DNA from: UKL13-2 sp038321965
Lineage (GTDB): Bacteria > Pseudomonadota > Gammaproteobacteria > Burkholderiales > Usitatibacteraceae
Reading direction: 5' to 3'
Length of the DNA: 64,000 nucleotides
Assembly (NCBI GenBank): GCA_038321965.1
Contig: JBBQFL010000017.1
Location: forward strand, 1 to 64,000
In this document: positions 53,999 to 61,815 of the stretch, one piece after another
Layout of the letters: the number at the start of each line of letters is the position of its first letter
Position numbering within the stretch: position 1 is the stretch's first letter
Notes under the pieces: model-generated
What the model saw: the letters and a program-made list of their open reading frames with translations, nothing else
Told to the model about the DNA's origin: nothing
Databases searched by the model: none
Made by a program: the position numbers and the translations under genes

Positions 53999-54220
53999 AT
54001 GCCAAACATGAACTCTTTCCTTACGACTGCAACGCTGACTCTTGTGGCTGGCGCGGTACCCTTGGTGCCCATGTCCAGTTCCGTGGGCGCGTTGGTGGAC
54101 ACCATCGCCATCCTGATCGCCATTGCTGGTTCGGCCATCACTTTGTTGCTGTATTTCAGCCCTGACGAGAGCGGTCAGGCGGTCGCCACGCTAGCCCACA
54201 ACGGAAAATTCTGCAATTAA
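53999..54220 (+). CDS. small hypothetical membrane protein
   Basis: 73 residues. One or two hydrophobic stretches (LTTATLTLVAGAVPLVPM and VDTIAILIAIAGSAITLLLYF) with a polar end. No family recognised. A GTCCTAC heptamer lies 93 bp upstream of the ATG. The start could be the second Met, three codons in. Confidence 0.45.
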   Translation: MPNMNSFLTTATLTLVAGAVPLVPMSSSVGALVDTIAILIAIAGSAITLLLYFSPDESGQAVATLAHNGKFCN

Positions 54221-54274
54221 TAACGGTGAGGTCCCAGCCACCGAGTTGAGTACCGCTGTGACCCGTACTTTGCA

Positions 54275-54311
54275 CCTGCAATCAACAAGGAGTTTGTAAT
54301 GAACTGGAATC
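54275..54311 (+). repeat. direct repeat covering RBS and start, copy 1
   Basis: 37 bp identical to 54347-54383, including CAAGGAG, the spacer and ATGAACTGGAATC. The two copies are offset by 72 bp, a multiple of three. Confidence 0.85.
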
Positions 54312-54346
54312 CTCTATCAGCCTTGACTACCCCCGTCACGCGACTG

Positions 54347-54383
54347 CCTGCAATCAACAAGGAGTTTGTAATGAACTGGAATC
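54347..54383 (+). repeat. direct repeat covering RBS and start, copy 2
   Basis: Second copy of the 37 bp direct repeat; it carries the start codon used for the CsbD-like protein. Confidence 0.85.
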
Positions 54384-54601
54384 AGATCGAAGGTAACTGG
54401 AAACAATTTAAGGGCAAAGCCAAGGAGCAGTGGGGCAAACTCACCGATGATCAGCTCGACGTGATCGCCGGTAAGCGCGATCAGCTCGCAGGCAAGATAC
54501 AGGAACAATACGGCTACACCAAGGAGCGCGCTGAAGAAGAGCTCGACCGCTGGGCCAAGTCGCATGTGCCCGCTGACGGCCAGTTGAAGCATAAGACTTG
54601 A
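54371..54601 (+). CDS. CsbD-family stress protein
   Basis: 76 residues. The family pattern is complete: MNWNQIEGNWKQFKGKAKEQ, then KLTDDQLDVIAGKRDQLAGKIQEQYG and a charged end. CsbD proteins are small general-stress proteins of unknown mechanism. AAGGAG stands 9 bp before the ATG. An identical ribosome-binding site and start 72 bp upstream (54299) are in frame and would add 24 residues, MNWNPLSALTTPVTRLP and on, with no CsbD similarity; the downstream start gives the canonical protein. Confidence 0.88.
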   Translation: MNWNQIEGNWKQFKGKAKEQWGKLTDDQLDVIAGKRDQLAGKIQEQYGYTKERAEEELDRWAKSHVPADGQLKHKT

Positions 54602-54677
54602 ATTCGCGTTTTCGCATTACCGCAACACCAAATTTTTCGATTCACTTGACTCACTCAACCACCTCAAAGGAAAACAC

Positions 54678-55220
54678 ATGAACATCAAACCAGTTAACGC
54701 CCTCTTGGCCGCCGCACTCTGCACCATTGGTTTTTCGGCAAGTGCCGCAATCACCAAAGACGAGCACAAAGCTGCCGTGAAGAATGCCGAGACGGCCTAT
54801 ACAAACGCAAAAGCAACTTGTAAATCGCTGGCCGGTAACGCCAAGGATGTATGTATGGCCGAAGCGAAAGTCGAAAAGACCTATTCCATCGCCAAGACCG
54901 ATGGTGACTTCAAGAATACGGCCAAGGCAATTTATGACGGGCGCAAGGATGTCGCCAAGGCCGAGTACGACTTGGCCAAGACCAAATGTGCTGCGAAAGC
55001 CGGTAACGACAAGGATGTCTGCATCAAGGAAGCGAAAGCGATCGAAGTACGCGCCCTTGAAGACGCCAAGGCTGGTACCAAAATCAGCGAAGCCCGCGCC
55101 GATGCATCTGACGCAAAGCGTACTGCCGACTACAAAGTTGCGCTCGAAAAATGTGACGCATTTGCGGGCGATGTCAAAGCAAATTGCGTAAAACAAGCCA
55201 AGACACAATACAAAATGTAA
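54678..55220 (+). CDS. exported protein with three Cys-x10-Cys repeats
   Basis: 180 residues. A signal peptide (cleavage about ASA, residue 23) is followed by a Lys/Ala-rich helical protein. Three repeats each carry a Cys pair spaced by ten residues: CKSLAGNAKDVC, CAAKAGNDKDVC and CDAFAGDVKANC, separated by helices such as EAKAIEVRALEDAKAG. The pairs may form helical-hairpin disulphides in the periplasm. AAAGGAAAAC precedes the ATG; a terminator follows. Family and function unknown. Confidence 0.75.
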   Translation: MNIKPVNALLAAALCTIGFSASAAITKDEHKAAVKNAETAYTNAKATCKSLAGNAKDVCMAEAKVEKTYSIAKTDGDFKNTAKAIYDGRKDVAKAEYDLAKTKCAAKAGNDKDVCIKEAKAIEVRALEDAKAGTKISEARADASDAKRTADYKVALEKCDAFAGDVKANCVKQAKTQYKM

Positions 55221-55266
55221 TTTCGAATTTAAGTCTCCCTTGTGGAGCCTTCCAGGCTCTACTTTA

Positions 55267-55292
55267 GCGGACCACTCGTGGTCCGCTTTTTT
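55267..55292 (+). terminator. rho-independent terminator
   Basis: Stem GCGGACCA / TGGTCCGC with a CTCG loop followed by TTTTTT, 46 bp past the Cys-repeat protein stop. Confidence 0.9.
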
Positions 55293-55408
55293 GTGTGCCT
55301 CATGCTCGCGTAGGGAACACGTCCTACACGCATAACGGCGGCTCACGCATGGTATGTAAGGCGGTGCCGACAGACAATATCCAGGCATCACTAACTAAGG
55401 AGCACATC

Positions 55409-55924
55409 ATGAAAAAGTCCTTCATGCCCCGTCAAGCGTTGATCGTGGCAGTCATCGGTATCATGCTGTCTGCCTCAGGCTGCAACAAGTACACCGACTC
55501 TGGCCAGACCGTCGGCCAAAAGCTCGATGGCGCCATCGACAAGACAAACGCCAAGATCGCAGCGGCCAATGACAAGGTGGGAGAGAAAGTCTCTCAGGCG
55601 GGTGCCGTAGTTGCGAGTGCGAGTGAATCGATTTCCAACAAGGCCGGTTCGGCGTTGGAGAAAGCGGGCACCGCGGTGTTCACCAAGGTTGACCAGGTTG
55701 GCAATATCGTTGACGACTCCGCCATCACGGCGTCTATCAAAACTGATTTGTTGAAGGACCCTGGTTTGAGTGCCTTGACAATCGAGGTCAATACCGTGAA
55801 GGGTGAAGTGACGCTCAAGGGCAACGTTTCAACGGATGCTCGTAAACAGCGCGCCGAAGCTATCGTCACAAATATCGTTGGCGTCACCAAAGTCAATAAT
55901 CAGTTGAAAGTGACTGGTAGCTGA
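55409..55924 (+). CDS. BON-domain lipoprotein with coiled-coil-like linker
   Basis: 171 residues. A lipoprotein signal ends in SASGC (about 25). A long Ala/Lys/Ser-rich amphipathic helix follows (DKTNAKIAAANDKVGEKVS..., about 40-95), then one BON domain (DDSAITASIKTDLLKDPGL... VTKVNNQLKVTG). TAAGGAGC precedes the ATG at 55409. A GTCCTAC heptamer at 55321-55327 lies 82 bp upstream. Role in envelope stress inferred by family. Confidence 0.82.
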   Translation: MKKSFMPRQALIVAVIGIMLSASGCNKYTDSGQTVGQKLDGAIDKTNAKIAAANDKVGEKVSQAGAVVASASESISNKAGSALEKAGTAVFTKVDQVGNIVDDSAITASIKTDLLKDPGLSALTIEVNTVKGEVTLKGNVSTDARKQRAEAIVTNIVGVTKVNNQLKVTGS

Positions 55925-56013
55925 TATTTGGTCGGCAGTCGATGAGTTAGACGATGTGTTTCCTTTGCTCTAGACGTCGCAGACGCCAGACAAAGCAACA
56001 ATTGTCGCCCAGC

Positions 56014-56964
56014 CTACTGCCGTACCTCTTCAAGAATCTGCGCAACGTTAACCGACCGCGCCTTTTCCCGAATCATAGGCAAGTACTGCCCCTGCATACG
56101 CTGTGCTTCACCGAGCAGCTGGGCATAAGTGTCCTTGAGTACCGCTGTCGAAAAGGTACGCCCACCGGCGTAATAGCGTCTGGCCAGATGACCCAAGGCA
56201 TAGGTCGTGCCAAAGGACATGCCCGAACTCACCGTCTGCCTGGCGATGCCGCCAATAAGCCCGCCAATCAGGCCGCCGCCGAATACGTGCCCCAGCAGCT
56301 TTACGCCGATTTGCTCAACATATTGTGAAGCCATGCCGACGCCGGCCGTCGCAAGAAAATCCTTGATATGGCCCTTGTCCAGCTCGAATCCGTAGGTCTT
56401 GCCGATGCGATAGACCATTTTCATCTGCAGGGGAATGATCGCCATCGAAGCAAGTGTTTCGGGTAGCAATTCCAGCGCGCCATTGAGGATGGCGTAATTG
56501 AGTATCACCTTACCCTGCTCGGAGACCGACATGCTTGACGCGAGCAGTGGTGGCTCCAGCGGTGATGATCGTGACAATGGCGCGGCAGTGAGCGCGGCCG
56601 AGTTTGCGGCGAACGTATTCGCTGCGTTGCTCGCGGCGGGATTCAATGCCAGCTTCGCACGCAGATTCGCGAGAAAGGCACGCTCGGCGTCGCTCTGAAC
56701 GCCATCGGCATCGCATACGCTGACACAAAGTTCGAAAGCGAGGCACTTCGCCTCCGGCATATTCAATGCGGCGACGGCAGTATCAAGTGAAACGCGATTC
56801 AGAATCACATCCTGATAGATGGCGGCGATATTGATTTCAGCGTCTTTCGACAGGGAGCTGGCGATGCGCTTCAACTCGTTGCGCTCGACTTCGCTATTGT
56901 CGCCGTCTGCAAACGCGGCCATGAGCGCAAGTGTGATGATGGCTTTGTTTTCTGTTTCGGTCAT
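56014..56964 (-). CDS. TerB-like plus DUF697 protein
   Basis: 316 residues. Residues 5-110 resemble TerB-type helical domains (ALMAAFADGDNSEVERNELKRI with the acidic metal-site pattern; CDADGVQSDAERAFLANL). The C-terminal part (about 165-300) has DUF697/YcjF-type features with glycine-rich hydrophobic helices (GGGLIGGLIGGIARQTV; FGTTYALGHLARRYYAGG). It is possibly membrane-associated. Role unknown; TerB proteins occur in stress and tellurite-related systems. GGAGCAAC precedes the ATG. Confidence 0.72.
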   Translation of the reverse strand: MTETENKAIITLALMAAFADGDNSEVERNELKRIASSLSKDAEINIAAIYQDVILNRVSLDTAVAALNMPEAKCLAFELCVSVCDADGVQSDAERAFLANLRAKLALNPAASNAANTFAANSAALTAAPLSRSSPLEPPLLASSMSVSEQGKVILNYAILNGALELLPETLASMAIIPLQMKMVYRIGKTYGFELDKGHIKDFLATAGVGMASQYVEQIGVKLLGHVFGGGLIGGLIGGIARQTVSSGMSFGTTYALGHLARRYYAGGRTFSTAVLKDTYAQLLGEAQRMQGQYLPMIREKARSVNVAQILEEVRQ

Positions 56965-57165
56965 GTGTTGCTCCTGAAAATTGAAGGGCTGACGTGCTGT
57001 GACTTTCGACTGCATTGTCCATGAAAGTTCAAGACGGAGAATTTCTTGCGATCCGAAACGACCTTAAGAAGTACGACAATGCCGGGCTGCGACTCAACGT
57101 CATCCGGATTGCGCGATAATCTGTGTGCTACTGTCCTTTTGTTCAACTCCTCTGCCCATACCACC

Positions 57166-58230
57166 ATGAAACTCTCCAGCGTTATCCTGATCGGCCTCAT
57201 TCCGGCCATGCTTGGTACGGCAAATGCGCAGCGCGAAGTACCCTATGAGCCGACGCCAGCCGACGCCGTCAAGGCGAAAGAGCTTGCGGCGAAAGTTATT
57301 GGTGAGCTCGCCGCCAATTGTCCCGTCAAGCCGGTAAACGATTTGGATGCTCTGAAAACCTGTCGCGCGGCCTTGTTCCGCGATGGGTCAGCATTTCGCT
57401 CCAGTCTGAAAAGTTTCATTCTGTGGGGCCGCCCACCCGGTGGCGATATGAACGCCACGCTTAAGGAGTTCCGCGCCACACAATTTGGCAACGACGTATT
57501 CACCGGCGTCTATGCACCCATGTGGATGTGGGACGGTAATTACGAGGTCGAGTACATCGTCAGGGACAAGGTGTATCGCATCATGGCCAGCGCCGCGTTT
57601 CGCAATGAACTCGATTACGGACAGTATCCGTATCCCTTCTGGCATGAAGCCAAGAAATGGACGGACTACGAAGATGCCAATACGGTCGCGATCTGGGTTG
57701 ATCCACGGACGATGAAGCTGTCGCAGTTCACGTTTTACAAACGTGCCGACAAGCCTGCGTTGGTCGCGTTGACGCGCAGGCATACACCGACGTTCGACGA
57801 CAAATGGATGTGGGTCGATAGCAAGGGACAGCAGCAGCCTGCACCAACGCTATTTGTCGGCTTGTACAGCGACAAGAATCCTAACCTCGCCAAACTTGAT
57901 GCGAGCTACAAGAAATTTGCGCTGACAATGCGCGACGCGCAGTGTGACTCCTGCCATGTACCGAACAATCCAGACAAGATGAAGCGCCTCGTGCTGTTAC
58001 AGACACCGCTGCACGCTGCCAGCGAAATCGAGCGCGTGATCAAGGACATCAAACGCGACCGCATGCCGCTTGACGATACCGGTATTGAGAAGCCACTGGA
58101 CGAAAAACTGAAGGCGCGTTTTCTAGACGATGCCGAGGAGTTTGCCGCAGTAGTGAAGGCAGCGCGTGAATGGGAGGCGGCGAATCCTGCGAAGGCATCG
58201 ATGGGCCCGGCCACAACGCCACTCAGATAA
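57166..58230 (+). CDS. exported c-type-cytochrome-like protein of unknown function
   Basis: 354 residues. Signal peptide about 1-22 (ILIGLIPAMLGTANA). A large domain with no recognised family (FILWGRPPGGDMN, VYAPMWMWDGNYEVEY) is followed by one haem-binding motif CDSCH at 260-264 and a candidate distal Met about residue 300 (RMPLDD). This suggests a periplasmic mono-haem protein, but the spacing is loose. The ATG at 57166 starts the signal peptide. It is convergent with the methyltransferase-like gene; repeat copy E lies between them. Confidence 0.65.
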   Translation: MKLSSVILIGLIPAMLGTANAQREVPYEPTPADAVKAKELAAKVIGELAANCPVKPVNDLDALKTCRAALFRDGSAFRSSLKSFILWGRPPGGDMNATLKEFRATQFGNDVFTGVYAPMWMWDGNYEVEYIVRDKVYRIMASAAFRNELDYGQYPYPFWHEAKKWTDYEDANTVAIWVDPRTMKLSQFTFYKRADKPALVALTRRHTPTFDDKWMWVDSKGQQQPAPTLFVGLYSDKNPNLAKLDASYKKFALTMRDAQCDSCHVPNNPDKMKRLVLLQTPLHAASEIERVIKDIKRDRMPLDDTGIEKPLDEKLKARFLDDAEEFAAVVKAAREWEAANPAKASMGPATTPLR

Positions 58231-58248
58231 TGAAAATTATGTAATCTC

Positions 58249-58307
58249 AACACCAGCGCGGCTATCAGGGAAAAATGCCTGAAACACTCCACCAATGCTG
58301 GTGTTTT
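58249..58307. repeat. dispersed palindromic repeat, copy E
   Basis: AACACCAGC and GCTGGTGTT are perfect inverted ends. Centre: GGCTATCAGGGAAAAATGCC. It lies between two convergent 3' ends and could terminate both. Confidence 0.7.
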
Positions 58308-58338
58308 CAAATCTCTGCGGCCGCCTTCGTCAGCCGGT

Positions 58339-59130
58339 TCACAACACCAACCCCCCGCTCCGCTTCCTGCTCAACTGTTCCATCATCCCGGCAATCGCCT
58401 GATCGAATCGCACCAATGTGCCGGTGAATTTGATACCAGTTTCTTCAAACAGCCGCCGCGCATCGGCGCGAAGCATCGCCATCTCCAGCGCGACAGGTTC
58501 GCCGTTAACCGCAAAAGCGATCGCATTGCCGCCCTCGACGGGACCCAGCGCAAGCACACGACCATCAAATGCGGCGCGCAAATTCTCAAGCTGTTTTTTA
58601 TAGCCGTGCGTGCGACCGAATAGATTGAGCACCAGCAGGCCGCGTTTGCTTAAACGTTTGCGACAATCGCGATAGAACACTTCGGTACCCAGCGCGCCAA
58701 AGCGCGCATTCTGGTCGTAACCATCGACCATCACGCAATCGAATTTTTCCTTTCGCTCTTCGTGCATCCATGCAACGCCATCGCCAATCTGGATATCGAT
58801 GCGCTCTCCATTGGCGGGCAGCTTGAAATTCTGCTGCGCCATGAATACGACGGCAGGATTGATTTCGACGATGGTCTGTTTGGCTTCTGGCCGATGCCGG
58901 TACCAGAACTTGGTGAGCGAAGCCGCGCCCAGGCCGATTTGTAAAATACGTTTGGGCCAATCAGCGTCTGGCCGCAGTAGCAAGCACGCCGCCATCTCGC
59001 GCGTGTATTCGAGCTCCAGCGCGTACGGGCGTGCAATGCGCATGGCTCCCTGCACCCATTCTGAGCCGAAATGCAAAAATCGAACACCGGATTCTTCGGA
59101 GGTTTCCAGTGTGTGGGCGGGCTTTTTCAA
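58339..59130 (-). CDS. spermidine-synthase-like methyltransferase-fold protein
   Basis: 263 residues. Rossmann core with ILQIGLGAASLTKFWYR (cofactor loop), VEINPAVV (acidic ribose ligand) and DCVMVDGYDQN. This is the spermine/spermidine-synthase-like fold. The N-terminal beta-hairpin domain of true SpeE is short, so aminopropyl transfer is not certain; related proteins of this size are common in betaproteobacteria. The ATG is taken as the open-frame start. Confidence 0.75.
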   Translation of the reverse strand: MKKPAHTLETSEESGVRFLHFGSEWVQGAMRIARPYALELEYTREMAACLLLRPDADWPKRILQIGLGAASLTKFWYRHRPEAKQTIVEINPAVVFMAQQNFKLPANGERIDIQIGDGVAWMHEERKEKFDCVMVDGYDQNARFGALGTEVFYRDCRKRLSKRGLLVLNLFGRTHGYKKQLENLRAAFDGRVLALGPVEGGNAIAFAVNGEPVALEMAMLRADARRLFEETGIKFTGTLVRFDQAIAGMMEQLSRKRSGGLVL

Positions 59131-59316
59131 TGCGATTGTATTGTTGATTTGTCAGTCAGGGGACGCCATATTACGCAGCTTCGCTGGCGCCTTGGGCATT
59201 TTTTGTCGTTTCATTGCCGTCAGCCGAGCACGGTTTTCGATCAACTTTACGATGCGCTCCTCGCCGTGTCATGGCGAGGAGCTCCAAGCGTGTCGATGGT
59301 CGGCGCTAATCTGCAC

Positions 59317-60117
59317 TCAATCGTAGAACGGATACGGCCCGTCGAATTTGCCGATGTATGCGCTATGCGAAATCAGTCCGCTATCGGGATGCCATTTGTG
59401 CAACTGGTAGCCCGGCGGCTCCATCACGAAACGCGAGGGTCCGTCATTGCGCAAATCGAGTGCGACCTGATGTGCCGGGCTGGGCGCGGTGGATGCCAGC
59501 GTGCCGGCCCAGCGCGCCTGAATCGACCGGTGCAGATAGCCGCAGAGAATGCGCTCGACTTGCGGATTTTTGCTGACGATGGTCTTGAATTTTTCTGCGT
59601 TGGCCAGACCGATTTTGTCCATGTGCGCAATAAAAGTTTTGAACGGCGGGTGGTGCATGATGATGACGGTCGGCCGCTCCGGTGCCTGCGCAAGTTTTTC
59701 TTGCAGCCATTCGAGGCGCCGTTCGCAAAGCTCACCACCGCTCTTTTCTGCAATGACGGTATCTAGCGCGAGAATGCGCATCGGCAGGTCCTCGATGGCG
59801 TACTGGATGAAGGGCGGGAACTGTTGCAGCCAGGCGTGATCCGCAAAAGCCGCCAACAGGTTTTGACGATGATCGTGGTTGCCGGGAATCAGGTATACCG
59901 GCATCGATAGCGGCGCAAGCAGTTCGCGAAGATGCGCGTACTCGTCGGGGCATCCTCCATCGGTCAGATCGCCGGTAGCGATCACCACATCCGGCTGTTG
60001 GGTAAGGTCGCGGATGTGTTCAACACAGCGTCTCAACATACTGCTGGTATCGACCACCCGATAAGAAAGCTCGCCCGGCATCTTGATGTGGAGGTCGCTG
60101 ATCTGGCAGAGGAGCAT
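59317..60117 (-). CDS. calcineurin-like metallophosphoesterase, CpdA-type
   Basis: 266 residues. All class III metal-site motifs appear: QISDLH, ATGDLTDGG, PGNHDH, IMHHPPF and CGYLHR. The layout is that of CpdA (3',5'-cAMP phosphodiesterase) and related enzymes. If it degrades cAMP it would oppose the cyclase at 307, but substrate is not fixed by sequence. In the last motif the usual CGHxH reads CGYLH, a conservative change seen in some members. Two near starts (60141, 60117) are possible; neither has a clear ribosome-binding site. Confidence 0.83.
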   Translation of the reverse strand: MLLCQISDLHIKMPGELSYRVVDTSSMLRRCVEHIRDLTQQPDVVIATGDLTDGGCPDEYAHLRELLAPLSMPVYLIPGNHDHRQNLLAAFADHAWLQQFPPFIQYAIEDLPMRILALDTVIAEKSGGELCERRLEWLQEKLAQAPERPTVIIMHHPPFKTFIAHMDKIGLANAEKFKTIVSKNPQVERILCGYLHRSIQARWAGTLASTAPSPAHQVALDLRNDGPSRFVMEPPGYQLHKWHPDSGLISHSAYIGKFDGPYPFYD

Positions 60118-60144
60118 GTTATCGTATCTACAGAAATTCATACA

Positions 60145-60205
60145 TCAAGCGTTGGTGAGGCTTCCCGGCCTAAAAAGCCTGAAGCGGCCCGCCAGGCTTG
60201 GAGTT
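60145..60205. repeat. dispersed palindromic repeat, copy F
   Basis: GAGGCTTCCCGGCCTAAAAA then GCCTGAAGCGGCCCGCCAGG aligns with copy D without gaps. Ends are more diverged than in D or E. It lies just past the stop of the UPF0149-family gene. Confidence 0.55.
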
Positions 60206-60223
60206 TCGCTTCCCGGACACTCG

Positions 60224-60904
60224 TCAATGCAATTTTTTCTTCGCCGGTTTAGTTTGCGCTTGCGGTGACCCTGGGTTCTTGGCGGTTACCTGCGGCCGCT
60301 TGCGCAGGGTCTGGAAATACTTGTAAATGTCGACGGCAAGCATCGGCAGATCTTCGCGGCACTCAGAAAGCAACTCGGCCATTTCCCGCGGCTTGATCTG
60401 CTTAAGCGCCTTGGGGTCGATTTCTCCGGCGAGCAGGCTGATGGGAAACAGTAATTCGTTGATTTCCTCCTCTTCGCCGACCTCGATCCACGGTACCGGT
60501 GAAAACTCCACGCCATCGATGAACGCCTGGCACCAGGCGCCGTAATCATATTCGCCTTCCGCTGCCGCGTTGGACGGGTCGGTGAGATTCAACACCAGTC
60601 CCAGCGACTCGCCAGCGGCAAGATCGGCAGTGATTTCAGCATAAAAGCGCGACAGCAAATCTTTCACACTGGTTGCCTGCTCGTCATTCACGTATTCGGG
60701 GTGGCCCAGCACTGCGGGCAGCCATTGTTCTCGGCCGACAGCTTCTGGACCGCTAATGACTGCGCAGAGAAAGCCCTGCATCTCGTCCAGACCCATCGCC
60801 TGATTTTTAAATGCTGGGGTGGACAATAGTTCTTCAAGATGGGAAATCTCAACGTTGGTCAGAGGGGCCAGGGGCGCATTCGATGTGGCGGATGGTGAAG
60901 TCAT
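60224..60904 (-). CDS. YecA/UPF0149-family protein
   Basis: 226 residues. The family core is visible: LEELLSTPAFKNQAMGLDEMQGFLCAVISGPE and WCQAFIDGVEFSP, plus a conserved helical middle. The usual zinc-binding SEC-C tail of YecA proteins is absent; it ends in a basic low-complexity stretch (QAQTKPAKKKLH). Function unknown. The ATG at 60904 is chosen; the frame extends to 60958. Confidence 0.82.
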   Translation of the reverse strand: MTSPSATSNAPLAPLTNVEISHLEELLSTPAFKNQAMGLDEMQGFLCAVISGPEAVGREQWLPAVLGHPEYVNDEQATSVKDLLSRFYAEITADLAAGESLGLVLNLTDPSNAAAEGEYDYGAWCQAFIDGVEFSPVPWIEVGEEEEINELLFPISLLAGEIDPKALKQIKPREMAELLSECREDLPMLAVDIYKYFQTLRKRPQVTAKNPGSPQAQTKPAKKKLH

Positions 60905-61148
60905 AAGTATCTCAGGGTAGGTTTCTTGTCGATTATGTGCTGACTTCGAATTTTGCAAGCGTGCCTTTTTTGACGCTCACCGGTTAACTTGGGATGCGCG
61001 CTGCAAATTCTAGCAGCGCCACACGGTGCGGGTTGGCTATCGGCTTACAGCATGGAACTTGTGTTCGCCGGTTGGTTCCAACTATCCAACCGTGTAGACA
61101 AACGAACTTGGGTGAAATCTGGCGCGACAGAATATTGAGGTGATAGAT

Positions 61149-61772
61149 ATGAAGAAGCTCTTACTGGTAGCTGGATTGTCGGTAATTTCTGGATTGGCCA
61201 TCGCGCAGGAGGTCGGAAGAGTTATTTCCAGCACCCCCGTGACCCGCGAAGTTGGCGTGCCGCAGCGGCAATGTGCCTCGGACGCCAGACCAGAAGACGC
61301 CTGCCGCTCGGTCACCAACTTCGAAAGGCGCACTATCGGCTACAACGTCGTTTACGAATATGCTGGCAAACAGTACACCGCGCAATTGCCTGAGGACCCG
61401 GGTGCAACCGTCAGCCTGCAAATTTCGCCGGCGGGCGCATCGCGATCAGCCACACCGCCGATGGCACCGGCAAATGTGACACCCATGTACGAGGAGCGCT
61501 GGGACGTAGATCGCGACCGGCCCTATCGTGTTTTGCGCACCACTGAAGGGTGGGACGCGGATCGCGATCGCGGCGTGACAGAAACATTTGTTGCACAACC
61601 TCGCTTGGTTGAACGCGTTTACGTTTCGCCGGGTTACTACCCCGGCCCCTATTACTATCCGTCTTACTATGGCGCGCCGGTTTTTCCAATTATTGGTCTG
61701 TCGATCGGGCTATCGCGTGGCTTTCGTGGCTTTAATGGCTACGGCGGCTATTACGGCCATCGCTGGAGATAG
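61149..61772 (+). CDS. exported protein with Tyr/Pro/Gly-rich C-terminus
   Basis: 207 residues. A signal peptide (KKLLLVAGLSVISGLAIAQ) is followed by a domain with VGVPQRQC...CRSVTNFERRTIGYNVVYEYAGKQYTAQLP, the pattern seen in glycine-zipper 2TM-adjacent envelope proteins, then RWDVDRDRPYRV repeats and a Tyr/Pro/Gly-rich tail (YYPGPYYYPSYYG). The crystallin-like protein at 30483 has a similar YNYRGVEHRM stretch. GAGGTGAT precedes the ATG at 61149. Role unknown, probably envelope. Confidence 0.68.
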   Translation: MKKLLLVAGLSVISGLAIAQEVGRVISSTPVTREVGVPQRQCASDARPEDACRSVTNFERRTIGYNVVYEYAGKQYTAQLPEDPGATVSLQISPAGASRSATPPMAPANVTPMYEERWDVDRDRPYRVLRTTEGWDADRDRGVTETFVAQPRLVERVYVSPGYYPGPYYYPSYYGAPVFPIIGLSIGLSRGFRGFNGYGGYYGHRWR

Positions 61773-61815
61773 GGTCAGCCATTGGGCTTATCTGGCTCCT
61801 GGGCCCTGCCGTTGA

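Noticed and set aside
59131..59316. small gene between the methyltransferase-like and phosphoesterase genes
   Set aside because: No frame with RBS and protein-like composition; probably only the promoter of the downstream minus-strand gene.
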